Source: Brucella pseudogrignonensis
GTDB lineage: Bacteria > Pseudomonadota > Alphaproteobacteria > Rhizobiales > Rhizobiaceae
Direction of reading: 5' to 3'
Assembly: GCF_002252525.1 (NCBI RefSeq)
Contig: NZ_NNRM01000022.1
Coordinates: 225,540-289,539 of the forward strand
Length of the DNA stretch: 64,000 nt
Below the pieces are notes generated by a model, which made no database searches, had not been told where the DNA came from, and saw only the letters and a list, made by a program, of their open reading frames with translations. A program made the translations under genes and the position numbers. Shown here piece by piece: positions 1-9,259 of the stretch. Position 1 is the stretch's first letter. Each line of letters starts with the position of its first letter.

Positions 1-191
1 ACCATGGGTGCGATTAAGCGTGACACGCTCTAGTGCATGACGCGGAAACGTCGGAGCCGGATTTGCGTGTAATCAGTCCAATGGACTGGTTATTCACCCC
101 GAGACCGCTCCACCTTAAACTCGTTTCACTCTGTTGCTCGGTTTCGATAATTTGCGACTTGCAACTTCGATAATCCGTCTTCATTCCATAA

Positions 192-224
192 CAAAAAACG
201 CGGCCCGAGAGCCGCGTTTTTCTT
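192..224 (-). terminator. Rho-independent terminator of the GPR-like gene
   Basis: An 8-bp GC-rich stem (AACGCGGC paired with GCCGCGTT) with a short loop is flanked by A- and T-runs, so it could work in both directions. It lies about 20 bp beyond the stop codon of the large minus-strand gene that follows. No gene can be supported between the window edge and this hairpin. Confidence 0.8.
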
Positions 225-244
225 TCATTCGATATGGTCCGCGA

Positions 245-3200
245 TTAGCGCAGACGTCCGCTTGCGTGAGCGAGCATGGTGTAAACCTTGCCGGTATCCG
301 ACGTGAGATAGGTCTGTGTGACCATGTTATCACGATCGTTGCGTGCAACGTCTTCAAGCAAGCGCTGGAAGTCGTCCATGTAACGGTCTACAGCGCGGCG
401 GAATTCACCATCGGTCTGATACTTGCGCTTGATGTCATCAAAGGTCTGCTGACCCTTCAGCGTGTAAAGACGGCGGGTGAAGACATTGCGTTCGCCACGG
501 CGGTAGCGGTCCCAGAGTTCAACCGACGCTTCATGATCGATTGCACGCGCAATATCGACCGAAAGCGAGTTGAGCGATTCAACGACGTGGCTCGGTGAAC
601 GCGGAGCCTGTGTCGACTGCGGCTGGGATGGCGCTGCAGCTTCATCGTCACGGGAGGCGCGAGCCAGAAGGTCCGAAACCCAACCGCGAGGCTTTTCAGC
701 CGATTGTGCAGGCTGAGCGGCCTTTGGTGCCTCTACAGGGCGGCTACGGACTGCAACATCAGCCTGTGTTGCCTGAGCCTGTGGGCGTGGCGCGACAGGA
801 GCTTGAACTGGTGTCGGAGCTGGAGCAGCGCGCTGGGTCTGAACCGGGCGGGAAACCGAGCGGTCTGCACGGCTTTCGCCAACATCGACCAGACGTCCCG
901 ATTTGTTGACGATCTCAGCAAGCTCCTTGAGAGCATTGATCTGCTCGCCAACCGCCTTGCGCATGGCACTCGTCGTTTCTTTTGCTTCTGCAGGCATGTC
1001 GAGAACGCCACGCTTGAGCTCGCCACGGGTTGTGTCGAGTTCGCTGCGAATTTCCGAAGCTGTGCGACGGATATCGTCGGTGGCAGCAGAGAACTTCTGC
1101 GAAGCCTGTTCCACGATCTCGGAAACGCTTTCGCGCATCTTTTCAGCAGAAACGCGAGTCTGTCCTTCAGCACGCTGGAAGGCAGATGCAACAACCGTTT
1201 CAAACGACTGCATCAGCTTCTCGATGCCTTCCGACTTTTCAACCAGACCGGAAGCTAGCTTGTCGAGCGCCAGGTGACGGTCTTCAAGAGTACCTGCAAG
1301 GCCATTCTGAGCCGAGTTGATCATGTCTGAAGCAGACGAGAGAACCTTGCCGTGTTCTTCAAAGCGTTCCGCAATATCAGCGATCTGCGACAGGGTACCA
1401 TCCGAAAGCGCACGCAGCGTTCCGATGTTGTTGTCGATGAGACCGGTCGAAGCCTGGAACATCTGTGCAGCGCGGTTTGCGTTTTCAACGAAGCTGCTGG
1501 TTGTTTCAACGAGACGACCATCAATGTCTGTCAGGTTGCGGGCAGCAGCGTCGATCAGCTTGCCGAGTTCACCATTTGAAGCGGCGAGGCGGTCGATCAG
1601 TTCGCTGACATTGTCCGAAAGGCCAGACTTCGCCTGCTGAACAGCAGCAATTGTTTCAGCCGTACGGCTGGCCAATGCGTTGACCAGTGCTGCATTTTCC
1701 GAACGAAGACGGTCAGTTGCTGCATGGGTTGCTTCTTCAAGCTGCTGAGCAAGGCCGCGACCGCTATCTGCAAGACGCTGTACAAGCGGTTCAGCAGTAT
1801 CATTGAGGATCTGCGTGATTTCCTGTGAACGTGCAGCGAGGACAGCATTCAGCTCACGGGTACGTTCTTCAAGCGTAACGGCAGTCGTATCGGTAACTTG
1901 AGCGATACGGGCTTCAACCGAACCCAGTTCCATCGTGATGCGCGAACCGATGTCGCCGAGGCGCGTTGCAATGGCATCTGCGCGTTCAGCAAGGCGAGCT
2001 TCAGTGCCGGAAAGATTTTCCGTAACACTTGAAGAGAATGCTTCGCTATGACCGGCCAGTGTTTCACTGGTTTTGGTAGCAGTGTCTGCGATACGGGCTT
2101 CAATTGCTGAAAGCTCACCGGTGAGGCGGCTTTCAATGGCTTCGAGACCGCCGGCAATCGCGCTTGCACGTTCATTCAGGCGAGCTTCTGTGCCAGCCAG
2201 GTTATCGGCAACGCTTGCGGCAAATGCTTCACTGTGACCAGCAAGCGTATCGCTTGTCTTGGTTGCGGTATCAGCAATGCTGCTTTCGATCTGCGACAGA
2301 CGTTCTGCAATCGCATTTGCGCGTTCGCCGAGGCGTTCTTCAGTGCCGGAGAGGTTCGCGATGAGATCGGCGCTGAAGCTCTGACCAAAGCCGTCGAGAG
2401 CCTGACCAGCCTTCGCTGCTTCAGCGGAAAGCGTGCTGGCTGCTTCCGTGATCTTCTCACGCAGCGAGCCTGCGACGACACCAGCACTCTGTTCGAGTGC
2501 GCGACGAACATTGTCGACGCCAATCGAAAGCGCCTTTTCCATGGTCTGGGTGCGTTCTTCGATAATGCCGGTCTGGCCTTCGAAAGCGCGGCTGATCGCA
2601 TCGCTGCTGTTCTCAATCGCGTTGTGCAGATTGGTCGTGCGCTGCGAAAGGATATCGCCATGATCCTGAAGGGTCTGGCTGAGCGACGCAGTGCTTTCAG
2701 TCAGAGTTTCGCGGATCGCAGCGGTGCGGCCTTCAATCGTCTGTTCATGCCCATCAAGGATATGGACGAGGGCGCTGTTGTGATCGTTGAGAACCGAGCG
2801 CAGTCCATTCGTGCGTTCTTCGACGTGCTGAACGTGATCATTGAACGTTGCTTCAAAGGCAGAACGGCTTGCGCCGATTGTTTGGCTAAGTGTCTGCGAG
2901 CGTTCGTCGAATACGCGTGCCAGCTCCTGCTGATTGTCAGCAATAAGAGACTGCAGCGAATTGACCCGTTCATCAAAAGTACGAGCGATCAGTTCACGAT
3001 TTTCGTTGAAATTATCGCGCAATACGCTTGTACGTTCATCCATCAGCTGAGCAAGCATTGCCTGATTGCCAGCGATGACACCCTGCAGAGAGGCTGCACG
3101 CTCTTCCAGCGAACGCGAGTGATCTGCGAAGGTCGCATCGAGGCGCGAAGCGCTGTTTGCCATTTCTTCCTGAAGAACACTTGTTCTGTCAGCAAGAATA

Positions 3201-5116
3201 GCCGCGTGCCGCTCAGCAGCCGAATCCAGAGCCGAAGCGCTGTTGTTAATTGCGTTTTCGATATCGCTTGTGCGTGCGGCAAGCGTATCAGCATGGCCAC
3301 GGATAACCGCTGAAACGCGTTCAGTTTCACCTTCAAGCGAAGACGCCAGAACATCGCGGCTTTCTGCAAGCTTGCCAGCAAAAGCCGAAGCTTTTTCGTT
3401 GAGAACGTTACCAACGCTTTCGCTGATCGAAGTCAGATCATCGCTGATCTTGGTCTTCGTTTCATCGATCATTGCGCTCAGTGCATTGCGGCCACCAGAG
3501 AAGGTTTCTGCAATTTCACGAGTACGTGCAATGAGATTTTCGTTGATCTGACGCGAACGGGTTTCAAGAGCCGCGTTCAGCTTTTCAGTGCTGCTATCAA
3601 GCGCATGGGCGCGTGTTTCAAACTCGGAAAGGAGCGAGCGGCCACGTTCGTTCAGCGTTGTGTCGAGCTGGGTCAGGCGTGCGTCGAACTCGCTGACCAT
3701 CGACTGCGTGGCGCCGCCAAGCAGAGTTGCGATGCCAGCTGTACGCTCATCAAGCGCCGAGCTTACGCGTTCCGAAATTTCACGCGACTGCTGATCGAGC
3801 GTCGCAATACGTGTATCCAGTTCGCTTGCAAAAGCTTCGCCGGAAGTCGTGATGCGTGTTGCAATATCGCCGGTACGCTTTTCAATGGCGTCAGCAATTG
3901 CGCCGCCGCTTTCGTTGATGCTGCCGATCAGACGTTCGCCAGAATCGCCGAGAAGCGAGCTGAGCTGCTGAGATGCAGATACAACATTATCGCGTATGAT
4001 ATTGGCAGCGCTCGACAATTCTTCCTTGAGCTGCTCATGAGCGCCAGTAATGGAAGAGCGAACGCGTTCGGCATGGCTGACAACAGCTTCGCGCTCATTG
4101 CCCAGATCGCTGACAAGCGAGCGAATGCGCACTTCATTGTCGCTATAAGCGCGTTCAAGCTGATTAACTTCGGATTGAACGAGTGTTTCAAGTTCGACAG
4201 CGCGTGCGAGCGTGCGCTCGATGCCTTCGTTCATCGCTGCAACTTCGCGGCGAACAGCCTGGCTCAGCGTGGAAACGCGGTCGCCTGCAGCGGCTTCAGG
4301 CTGCAAAAGCTTGAGCGCTGCTTCCGACATGCTGCGTGCTGCAACGTGCATTTCCTGCGCACGACGCACCAGATGCGCGAAGCCCCAGAACATGATGACG
4401 GGCAGCGCGACGCCAGCTGTTACGCCGAGACCGGCAGGGGATGTGAAGAAGTCTTTTGTTGCCTGAAGGCTGGAGAATACATCAGGGCTGATTGCCTTGC
4501 TGATCGCAACGCCGCCGGCGGCCCAAAGGACGCTCATGGCAGTCGTTGTCCAGAAAAGCTTGGACGAGCGTTCGGTAATGCGACGCGGTGCTGCAGCAAC
4601 GGCTCTGCCATTGCGCGAATCGTCGTTGGCAGGCGTAAGAGCGGCGGCAGGCGTGGCGGCTACAACGGATGGCGCAGGAGAAACAGGAGCTGTTGCAGCT
4701 TTTGGTGCTGCGTCCTGAACTGGCGCCTTGGCTTTGTTGACTGGCTTCGATGCAGTGTTAGCGGCTTCCGGCGTGGCGGATGGAAGCACTGCACTGACGA
4801 CTGGAGGCACAGGTGGCGCAGCAGGGCTCGCAATGACTGAAACGGTAGAAATCGTTTCCGCCTTCGCTGTTCCTTCGGTGGTAATGTTTACAGGAGAGAC
4901 TTTCGCGGCTTCGACCACTTTCGTGTTCTGCTCTGCGACCAGTTCTTCGGCCGCACGCGAAATCTGCTCTTCAAGGTCATCGACGGAGAATTCTTCGTCA
5001 ATTGCACTCAGGTCCATATCAATATCGAAATCGTCACCGAAATCGATGTCGAGTGCCTGTTCAAGTGCCTGTTCAACCTCGTGGTCGAGCTTTTGCGCCT
5101 TGGATTTAGAAGCCAT
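245..5116 (-). CDS. Giant coiled-coil membrane protein, GPR (growth pole ring)-like
   Basis: A 1623-residue protein. Residues 1-60 are acidic and 70-165 Pro/Ala-rich. Two hydrophobic segments (about 187-207 and 228-248) would anchor it in the inner membrane. From about 260 to 1400 it is a near-continuous amphipathic helix rich in Ala, Glu, Ser and Arg, with apolipoprotein-like periodicity. The C-terminus (about 1520-1623) is a compact charged domain. A degenerate unit (NLSGTEARLAERADAIATRL and variants) occurs three times around residues 920-1060. Length, topology and repeats fit the Agrobacterium growth pole ring protein, a scaffold at the polar growth zone (about 2,100 residues, from memory), which is longer. 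The start has a purine-rich RBS (GAGGTAGGC). Family resemblance is good; orthology is inferred. Confidence 0.6.
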   Translation of the reverse strand: MASKSKAQKLDHEVEQALEQALDIDFGDDFDIDMDLSAIDEEFSVDDLEEQISRAAEELVAEQNTKVVEAAKVSPVNITTEGTAKAETISTVSVIASPAAPPVPPVVSAVLPSATPEAANTASKPVNKAKAPVQDAAPKAATAPVSPAPSVVAATPAAALTPANDDSRNGRAVAAAPRRITERSSKLFWTTTAMSVLWAAGGVAISKAISPDVFSSLQATKDFFTSPAGLGVTAGVALPVIMFWGFAHLVRRAQEMHVAARSMSEAALKLLQPEAAAGDRVSTLSQAVRREVAAMNEGIERTLARAVELETLVQSEVNQLERAYSDNEVRIRSLVSDLGNEREAVVSHAERVRSSITGAHEQLKEELSSAANIIRDNVVSASQQLSSLLGDSGERLIGSINESGGAIADAIEKRTGDIATRITTSGEAFASELDTRIATLDQQSREISERVSSALDERTAGIATLLGGATQSMVSEFDARLTQLDTTLNERGRSLLSEFETRAHALDSSTEKLNAALETRSRQINENLIARTREIAETFSGGRNALSAMIDETKTKISDDLTSISESVGNVLNEKASAFAGKLAESRDVLASSLEGETERVSAVIRGHADTLAARTSDIENAINNSASALDSAAERHAAILADRTSVLQEEMANSASRLDATFADHSRSLEERAASLQGVIAGNQAMLAQLMDERTSVLRDNFNENRELIARTFDERVNSLQSLIADNQQELARVFDERSQTLSQTIGASRSAFEATFNDHVQHVEERTNGLRSVLNDHNSALVHILDGHEQTIEGRTAAIRETLTESTASLSQTLQDHGDILSQRTTNLHNAIENSSDAISRAFEGQTGIIEERTQTMEKALSIGVDNVRRALEQSAGVVAGSLREKITEAASTLSAEAAKAGQALDGFGQSFSADLIANLSGTEERLGERANAIAERLSQIESSIADTATKTSDTLAGHSEAFAASVADNLAGTEARLNERASAIAGGLEAIESRLTGELSAIEARIADTATKTSETLAGHSEAFSSSVTENLSGTEARLAERADAIATRLGDIGSRITMELGSVEARIAQVTDTTAVTLEERTRELNAVLAARSQEITQILNDTAEPLVQRLADSGRGLAQQLEEATHAATDRLRSENAALVNALASRTAETIAAVQQAKSGLSDNVSELIDRLAASNGELGKLIDAAARNLTDIDGRLVETTSSFVENANRAAQMFQASTGLIDNNIGTLRALSDGTLSQIADIAERFEEHGKVLSSASDMINSAQNGLAGTLEDRHLALDKLASGLVEKSEGIEKLMQSFETVVASAFQRAEGQTRVSAEKMRESVSEIVEQASQKFSAATDDIRRTASEIRSELDTTRGELKRGVLDMPAEAKETTSAMRKAVGEQINALKELAEIVNKSGRLVDVGESRADRSVSRPVQTQRAAPAPTPVQAPVAPRPQAQATQADVAVRSRPVEAPKAAQPAQSAEKPRGWVSDLLARASRDDEAAAPSQPQSTQAPRSPSHVVESLNSLSVDIARAIDHEASVELWDRYRRGERNVFTRRLYTLKGQQTFDDIKRKYQTDGEFRRAVDRYMDDFQRLLEDVARNDRDNMVTQTYLTSDTGKVYTMLAHASGRLR

Positions 5117-5729
5117 AGCCTTGCCTACCTCGTACTCATTACTGCGACGGCCGGATCAACATAGAGCCGTTACAAAACTTACTCCGCCATTTTTCATCGT
5201 ATCGGCTCGGGCTTGTTAAGGAAATAGGTGCCCGCGCCGGATGTCTAAAACTTTAAATACAAGGTTAACAAAAAAGGGTTCAGTTTAAAAAAATCCCGGT
5301 TTTCCGGCGCTTTCAAGTTAACGATCATTCTGTGGAAATCAAACCGAAACGACAAACCACTATAATGCATCTGCTACAAATCGTTAACAAAAATGCACGT
5401 TAAAAGAGAGCTGTTATTTTTATTCTACCAATAGTTTGATTCATGCGGCAAAAAAATAACGCTACACGGACTGATAATTTCAACTTGATGATAATGCCTA
5501 TATCACCCATGCAGCAAGAGCTCTCGTCCAAATAGGTGATCTAGGGCAGGAACGTTGAAAAGGAACGGCATTTTGGCGCAGTTTTCCGTCCAAAGCGCTG
5601 CAATGGTTGAACTTGAACCGATTACACCGTATCTGCCTCAGCAAGATATTCAAGAAGCCTGTTGTTTCCTTCAAGGAAGTCGGAACAAAAGCTATCAATA
5701 GCGCCGTGTAAGGTGCGCAGGAACTGACA
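5117..5729. other. 613-bp intergenic region without a supported gene
   Basis: This AT-rich stretch separates the divergent GPR-like and ferredoxin genes and presumably holds both promoters. I found no convincing ORF, tRNA or terminator in it. A few short reading frames on both strands lack ribosome binding sites. Confidence 0.5.
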
Positions 5730-6053
5730 ATGACAAAAATTATCTTCGTGTCCGCTGACGGCGCTTCGCGAACTGAAGTCGAAGCCGATAATGGATCGAG
5801 CGTGATGGAAGCAGCCATTCGCAACGGCATTCCCGGCATTGATGCTGAATGCGGCGGTGCCTGCGCCTGCGCCACATGCCATGTCTATGTGGATGAAGAC
5901 TGGACTGAAACTGTTGGCGGTCCGGATGCGATGGAAGAAGACATGCTGGATTTCGCTTATGAAGTGCAGCCAAACTCACGTCTTTCATGCCAGATCCGTG
6001 TAAGCGATGAGATCGACGGTCTAGTCGTTAAGGTGCCTGAGCGCCAGAACTAG
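5730..6053 (+). CDS. 2Fe-2S ferredoxin, adrenodoxin/FdVI type
   Basis: A 107-residue soluble electron carrier. The four cluster ligands of vertebrate-type ferredoxins are visible: C41, C47 and C50 in the segment [11 protein letters not shown], and C87 near the C-terminus (LSCQI). C45 is an additional non-ligand cysteine. The length is normal for the family, whose members pass electrons to P450s, Fe-S assembly or other oxidoreductases. It lies 38 bp upstream of a flavoprotein related to ferredoxin reductases, so the two are probably co-transcribed. The native partner is not shown by the sequence. Confidence 0.9.
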   Translation: MTKIIFVSADGASRTEVEADNGSSVMEAAIRNGIPGIDAECGGACACATCHVYVDEDWTETVGGPDAMEEDMLDFAYEVQPNSRLSCQIRVSDEIDGLVVKVPERQN

Positions 6054-6091
6054 AATAAAAGGAAAGAGCGGCGATACATTAGGGAGCGCAG

Positions 6092-6691
6092 ATGGAAGTC
6101 GAACGTCATTCAGACATCGCTATCATCGGCACCGGGCCTGTCGCTCTTTTTTCAGTTTTTCAGCTGGGCCTGTTCGGCCTTACGTGCCGTTTGTTTGATT
6201 CAGCGAGCCGAGCAGGCGGTCAGTGTACTGCGCTTTATGCAGACAAGCCCATTTTTGATGTTCCAGCTTTTGCAAAGATCATGGGTGAAGAGCTTATTGA
6301 GCGGCTATTGACTCAAATAGAGCCTTACAAGCCTGCCTTTGAATTCGATCAGCTTGTGATCGACGTTTCAGCTAGTGAAAACGGTATTCAGCTCAAAACG
6401 GTCAGCGGAACATCATTCAGCTCAAAATGCCTGGTGATTGCTTCGGGGCTTGGGGCATTTACCTCAGAAGGCCAGATCGTTCGTCCAGATCCACTTGGCA
6501 CATTTGATCTGCAGCGTTTCGGCAATTCAATTGTCGTGAATACTGAAACGTTTTGCACGTCGCAGCCAAAAATCTATGCGATTGGCGATGTTTGCCATTA
6601 CCCCGGAAAACTGAAACTCATTCTTTCAGGTTTCCACGAGGCTGCCCTGATGACACAAGCCATCAGGAAAAATTTGCAACAAGCTAAATAG
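6092..6691 (+). CDS. Short FAD-binding oxidoreductase, ferredoxin-NADP reductase-like but without the NADP(H) domain
   Basis: A 199-residue protein of the thioredoxin-reductase/YumC superfamily. The N-terminal Rossmann motif GTGPVALFS (about residues 12-20) and the FAD-contact segment GGQCTALY are present. So is the C-terminal FAD motif YAIGDVCHYPGKLKLILSGF. Full-length members have about 330-350 residues with an NADP(H) domain inserted after ASGLGAF. Here the chain passes directly into the C-terminal FAD half, so the NADP(H) domain with its GGGDSA motif is absent. The frame is open with a good RBS (GGGAG), so it looks like an intact gene rather than debris. It follows a ferredoxin gene. It may use another electron donor or be a flavin-binding partner of that ferredoxin. 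Confidence 0.8.
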   Translation: MEVERHSDIAIIGTGPVALFSVFQLGLFGLTCRLFDSASRAGGQCTALYADKPIFDVPAFAKIMGEELIERLLTQIEPYKPAFEFDQLVIDVSASENGIQLKTVSGTSFSSKCLVIASGLGAFTSEGQIVRPDPLGTFDLQRFGNSIVVNTETFCTSQPKIYAIGDVCHYPGKLKLILSGFHEAALMTQAIRKNLQQAK

Positions 6692-6700
6692 ACCCTGGCG

Positions 6701-7315
6701 TTACTGGGTCATTTTCTCAAGTCGATAAGTCAAAAGACGCTCAAAGCGTCGTTCAAAGTTGATCGTCTCAACACGATCAAAACGCTCCTGCGCTTTATCA
6801 TGCGCTGCCATAAGCCGTTCCGTCACCTTATCGATGTCTGCACGCAACGTGGCGCAGTCTGTTCGGCTCCGCAATGAGCGTATCTGACGTTCCATTTCAC
6901 TCGCATGGCTGCGTGCGATAACGATATGGCTTTCCTCGTGACGACGAATATCCTGATACAAAGTATCCCAGATCAATGCGAGTTCAGGGCCAGCCTTGCG
7001 GCGCTGTTTCCAGCGCGGCAGCATGACCTTTGCATGAACATTCACATAAACGCCCTGAACCTTGCAGGCGCGATCACCCGTAGCACGCCCATAGCGTACC
7101 TTGGCATCGAAGCGGATTTCTGCAGCGCCAGGATGATGCTGACCGGTCTTCTTGAGAAACGGGCCACTGCGCGACAGTGCCTTGTCGAGATCTGCAGCTG
7201 TCTTCCCGTTGACATTATAATAGCTGAACGTCCGGAAAATGGAGGCAGCTTCTGCCTGTGGAGCAACAACAGCGAGGGCTAAGCCCAAAGCCAGAACTCG
7301 TTTTTTAAAGGACAT
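6701..7315 (-). CDS. Secreted DUF922-type putative zinc metalloprotease
   Basis: About 204 residues from the ATG at 7315, which is preceded by a GAGGTG RBS; an upstream ATG at 7357 is less likely. The N-terminus (MSFKKRVLALGLALAVVAPQ, then AEA) is a typical signal peptide, so the product is periplasmic. The segment RHEESHIVIA contains HEESH, an HExxH zinc-protease motif, as expected for DUF922. The C-terminal half is a charged helical region. It converges with the flavoprotein gene, 9 bp apart. Substrate unknown. Confidence 0.8.
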   Translation of the reverse strand: MSFKKRVLALGLALAVVAPQAEAASIFRTFSYYNVNGKTAADLDKALSRSGPFLKKTGQHHPGAAEIRFDAKVRYGRATGDRACKVQGVYVNVHAKVMLPRWKQRRKAGPELALIWDTLYQDIRRHEESHIVIARSHASEMERQIRSLRSRTDCATLRADIDKVTERLMAAHDKAQERFDRVETINFERRFERLLTYRLEKMTQ

Positions 7316-7461
7316 GTTCTGGCACCTCTTCATAAAACCAGAAAGAAACTCGTACATTCACTGATGTGCAACATGGCATGCAATCGTCAAGAGAACTATA
7401 ACGACCATCAATAAACGCCATATCGCCCGTTTGGCTGCATAAAGTCCGACAGAAAAGACAA

Positions 7462-8316
7462 TTGGAATATTCTTCAATGATAAAACAATGGCAACTTGCC
7501 CATGGTCGTAACCTCCAATTGGGCGCAAAATCTGTCATTATGGGCATTTTAAACGTCACACCGGATTCATTTTCCGATGGTGGACATCACAATGATCTGG
7601 ATAAGGCATTGATTGTTGCGAAAACCATGCTGGACGATGGCGCAACGATTATCGACGTCGGAGGGGAATCGACTCGCCCTGGTGCTGCTTTAGTTGATGC
7701 CGAAACAGAATCCGCACGTGTTGTTCCAGTCATACGTGCGCTTGCGAAAGAGTTTGGCTGCACAATCTCAATCGATACCTATCGCGCATCAACAGCTAGG
7801 CTTGCGGTAGAGGCGGGCGCCCATATCGTCAATGATGTATGGGGGCTTCAGCGAGAACCGGAAATCGCTCAGGTTGCGAAAGATACTGGTGCCGGACTGG
7901 TCATCATGCATACGAGCCGCGATAGAAATACCGACCCCGATGTGATTGCTGATCAGTTCGCCTTTCTCGATGTATCTCTGGAAATTGCGAGCAGGGCAGG
8001 TATTGATGCTGGCAGTATCGTGCTTGATCCGGGCTTTGGCTTTGGCAAAAACAAGGATGAAGACATCGCTTTGATGGCACGCATGGAAGAATTGCAGCGT
8101 TTCAGCTATCCTCTATTGGTGGGAACGTCGCGCAAACGTTTCATTGGTGCCATCACAGAACAGGCTGATCCATTGATGCGGGATATCGGAACGGCTGCGA
8201 CGTCGGTTGCAATGCGATTGGCAGGAGCCGACATCTTCCGTGTTCACAATGTCGCTTTTAATAGGGACGCACTTGCAGTTGCCGATGCTATCCTGCAAAG
8301 CAGATTAAAGAATTAA
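7462..8316 (+). CDS. folP: Dihydropteroate synthase
   Basis: A 284-residue enzyme joining 6-hydroxymethyl-7,8-dihydropterin diphosphate with p-aminobenzoate to give dihydropteroate in folate synthesis. It is the target of sulfonamides. Both family signatures are present: MGILNVTPDSFSDGG near residue 29 and GGESTRPGA near residue 70. The pterin-site segment LDPGFGFGKNKDED and the C-terminal IFRVHNV are also conserved. It is the first gene of a three-gene folate operon, followed after 14 bp by folB. Confidence 0.97.
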   Translation: MEYSSMIKQWQLAHGRNLQLGAKSVIMGILNVTPDSFSDGGHHNDLDKALIVAKTMLDDGATIIDVGGESTRPGAALVDAETESARVVPVIRALAKEFGCTISIDTYRASTARLAVEAGAHIVNDVWGLQREPEIAQVAKDTGAGLVIMHTSRDRNTDPDVIADQFAFLDVSLEIASRAGIDAGSIVLDPGFGFGKNKDEDIALMARMEELQRFSYPLLVGTSRKRFIGAITEQADPLMRDIGTAATSVAMRLAGADIFRVHNVAFNRDALAVADAILQSRLKN

Positions 8317-8330
8317 TAGGAAACAGGGCC

Positions 8331-8690
8331 GTGTACACCATCCGCATCATGAACTGCGCATTTTTCGCGCATCACGGCGTCTTTGACGAAGAACATAAAC
8401 TTGGTCAGCGTTTCTACGTTGATGCGATCCTGGATGTCGATCCCGGTGACTCGCTTGAAAATGACGACATCGAAGGCACGGTCCATTATGGCATCGCCTT
8501 CACAGTCATTCAGGACATCATCACCGGCAGCCAGCGCTATCTCATTGAAACATTGGCACTTGATGTCGGCAAGGCACTGACTGCGCGTTTCCCGCAGATC
8601 AAACGTGCTGAAATCACCATTCGCAAGCCTAACGCACCAGTTCCAGGTGTGCTTGATCATGTTGAAGTAACGGTGGTTTATCCACGCTGA
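8331..8690 (+). CDS. folB: Dihydroneopterin aldolase
   Basis: A 119-residue protein starting with GTG. It converts 7,8-dihydroneopterin to 6-hydroxymethyl-7,8-dihydropterin and glycolaldehyde. Typical motifs are the N-terminal FFAHHGVFDEE, the central VHYGIAFTVI and the C-terminal IRKPNAPVPG, which includes the conserved catalytic Lys and substrate-contact Pro. Its stop overlaps the folK start by one base, indicating translational coupling inside the folP-folB-folK operon. Confidence 0.95.
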   Translation: MYTIRIMNCAFFAHHGVFDEEHKLGQRFYVDAILDVDPGDSLENDDIEGTVHYGIAFTVIQDIITGSQRYLIETLALDVGKALTARFPQIKRAEITIRKPNAPVPGVLDHVEVTVVYPR

Positions 8691-9220
8691 TGAGCATTGC
8701 TTTGCCTTATCGCGCCTGGCTTGGGCTTGGCGGCAATATCGATGATCCTGTCGCTTCGATGGCCAAGGCGCTGAAACTCCTTGATGCGCGCACCGATACC
8801 AATGTTATCGCGGTTTCTCAGGTCTATCGCACACCGCCATGGGGAAAGACCGATCAGGCCTGGTTTCACAATGCCTGTGCGCAGATCGAAACCGCACTTG
8901 CACCGCTTCAGCTCATCGATACCTGTCTTGATGTAGAGCGTTCGCTCAAACGCGTTCGGCTGGAGCGATGGGGGCCGCGTATCATCGATATTGATATTCT
9001 CGCGATGCAGGATGATGCAGGCGAGGCGATTATCATGAACGAACCTGCACTGGAGCTTCCACACCCGCGTATTCAGGAGCGCGCATTTGTGCTCGTGCCG
9101 CTCAATGATATTGCGCCGTCACTTCAGATTGCGGGTAAAACTGTTTCGGAGTGGGAAAAGGCCTGTGCCACTTTTGAAATAGAAAAAGCCCGCACTGATG
9201 CGGGCTGGTGGCTGGATTAG
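8690..9220 (+). CDS. folK: 2-amino-4-hydroxy-6-hydroxymethyldihydropteridine diphosphokinase (HPPK)
   Basis: A 176-residue enzyme that transfers pyrophosphate from ATP to 6-hydroxymethyl-7,8-dihydropterin, supplying folP. The N-terminal LGLGGNIDDP, the SQVYRTPPWG loop and the HPPK signature RWGPRIIDIDILAM with its metal-binding Asp pair are all present. Next comes LPHPRIQERAFVLVPL. The last codons contain a hairpin that probably serves as terminator for the opposing gene. Confidence 0.96.
   Translation: MSIALPYRAWLGLGGNIDDPVASMAKALKLLDARTDTNVIAVSQVYRTPPWGKTDQAWFHNACAQIETALAPLQLIDTCLDVERSLKRVRLERWGPRIIDIDILAMQDDAGEAIIMNEPALELPHPRIQERAFVLVPLNDIAPSLQIAGKTVSEWEKACATFEIEKARTDAGWWLD
9185..9206 (-). 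terminator. Terminator for the minus-strand secreted-protein gene, embedded in folK
   Basis: A perfect 8-bp inverted repeat (AGCCCGCA, loop CTGA, TGCGGGCT) is followed on the minus strand by a T-run. It lies about 55 bp downstream of the minus-strand stop at 9260. It is encoded inside the last codons of folK. Confidence 0.6.
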
Positions 9221-9259
9221 ATTGTAACCGCTCTAATCCCTATTTTTACACAGAGCCGC

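Noticed and set aside
2234-4840. Long plus-strand frames (2234-3313 and 3605-4840) opposite the GPR-like gene
   Set aside because: They are antisense to a highly repetitive, GC-biased coiled-coil gene, have odd Cys/Arg-rich composition and no RBS.
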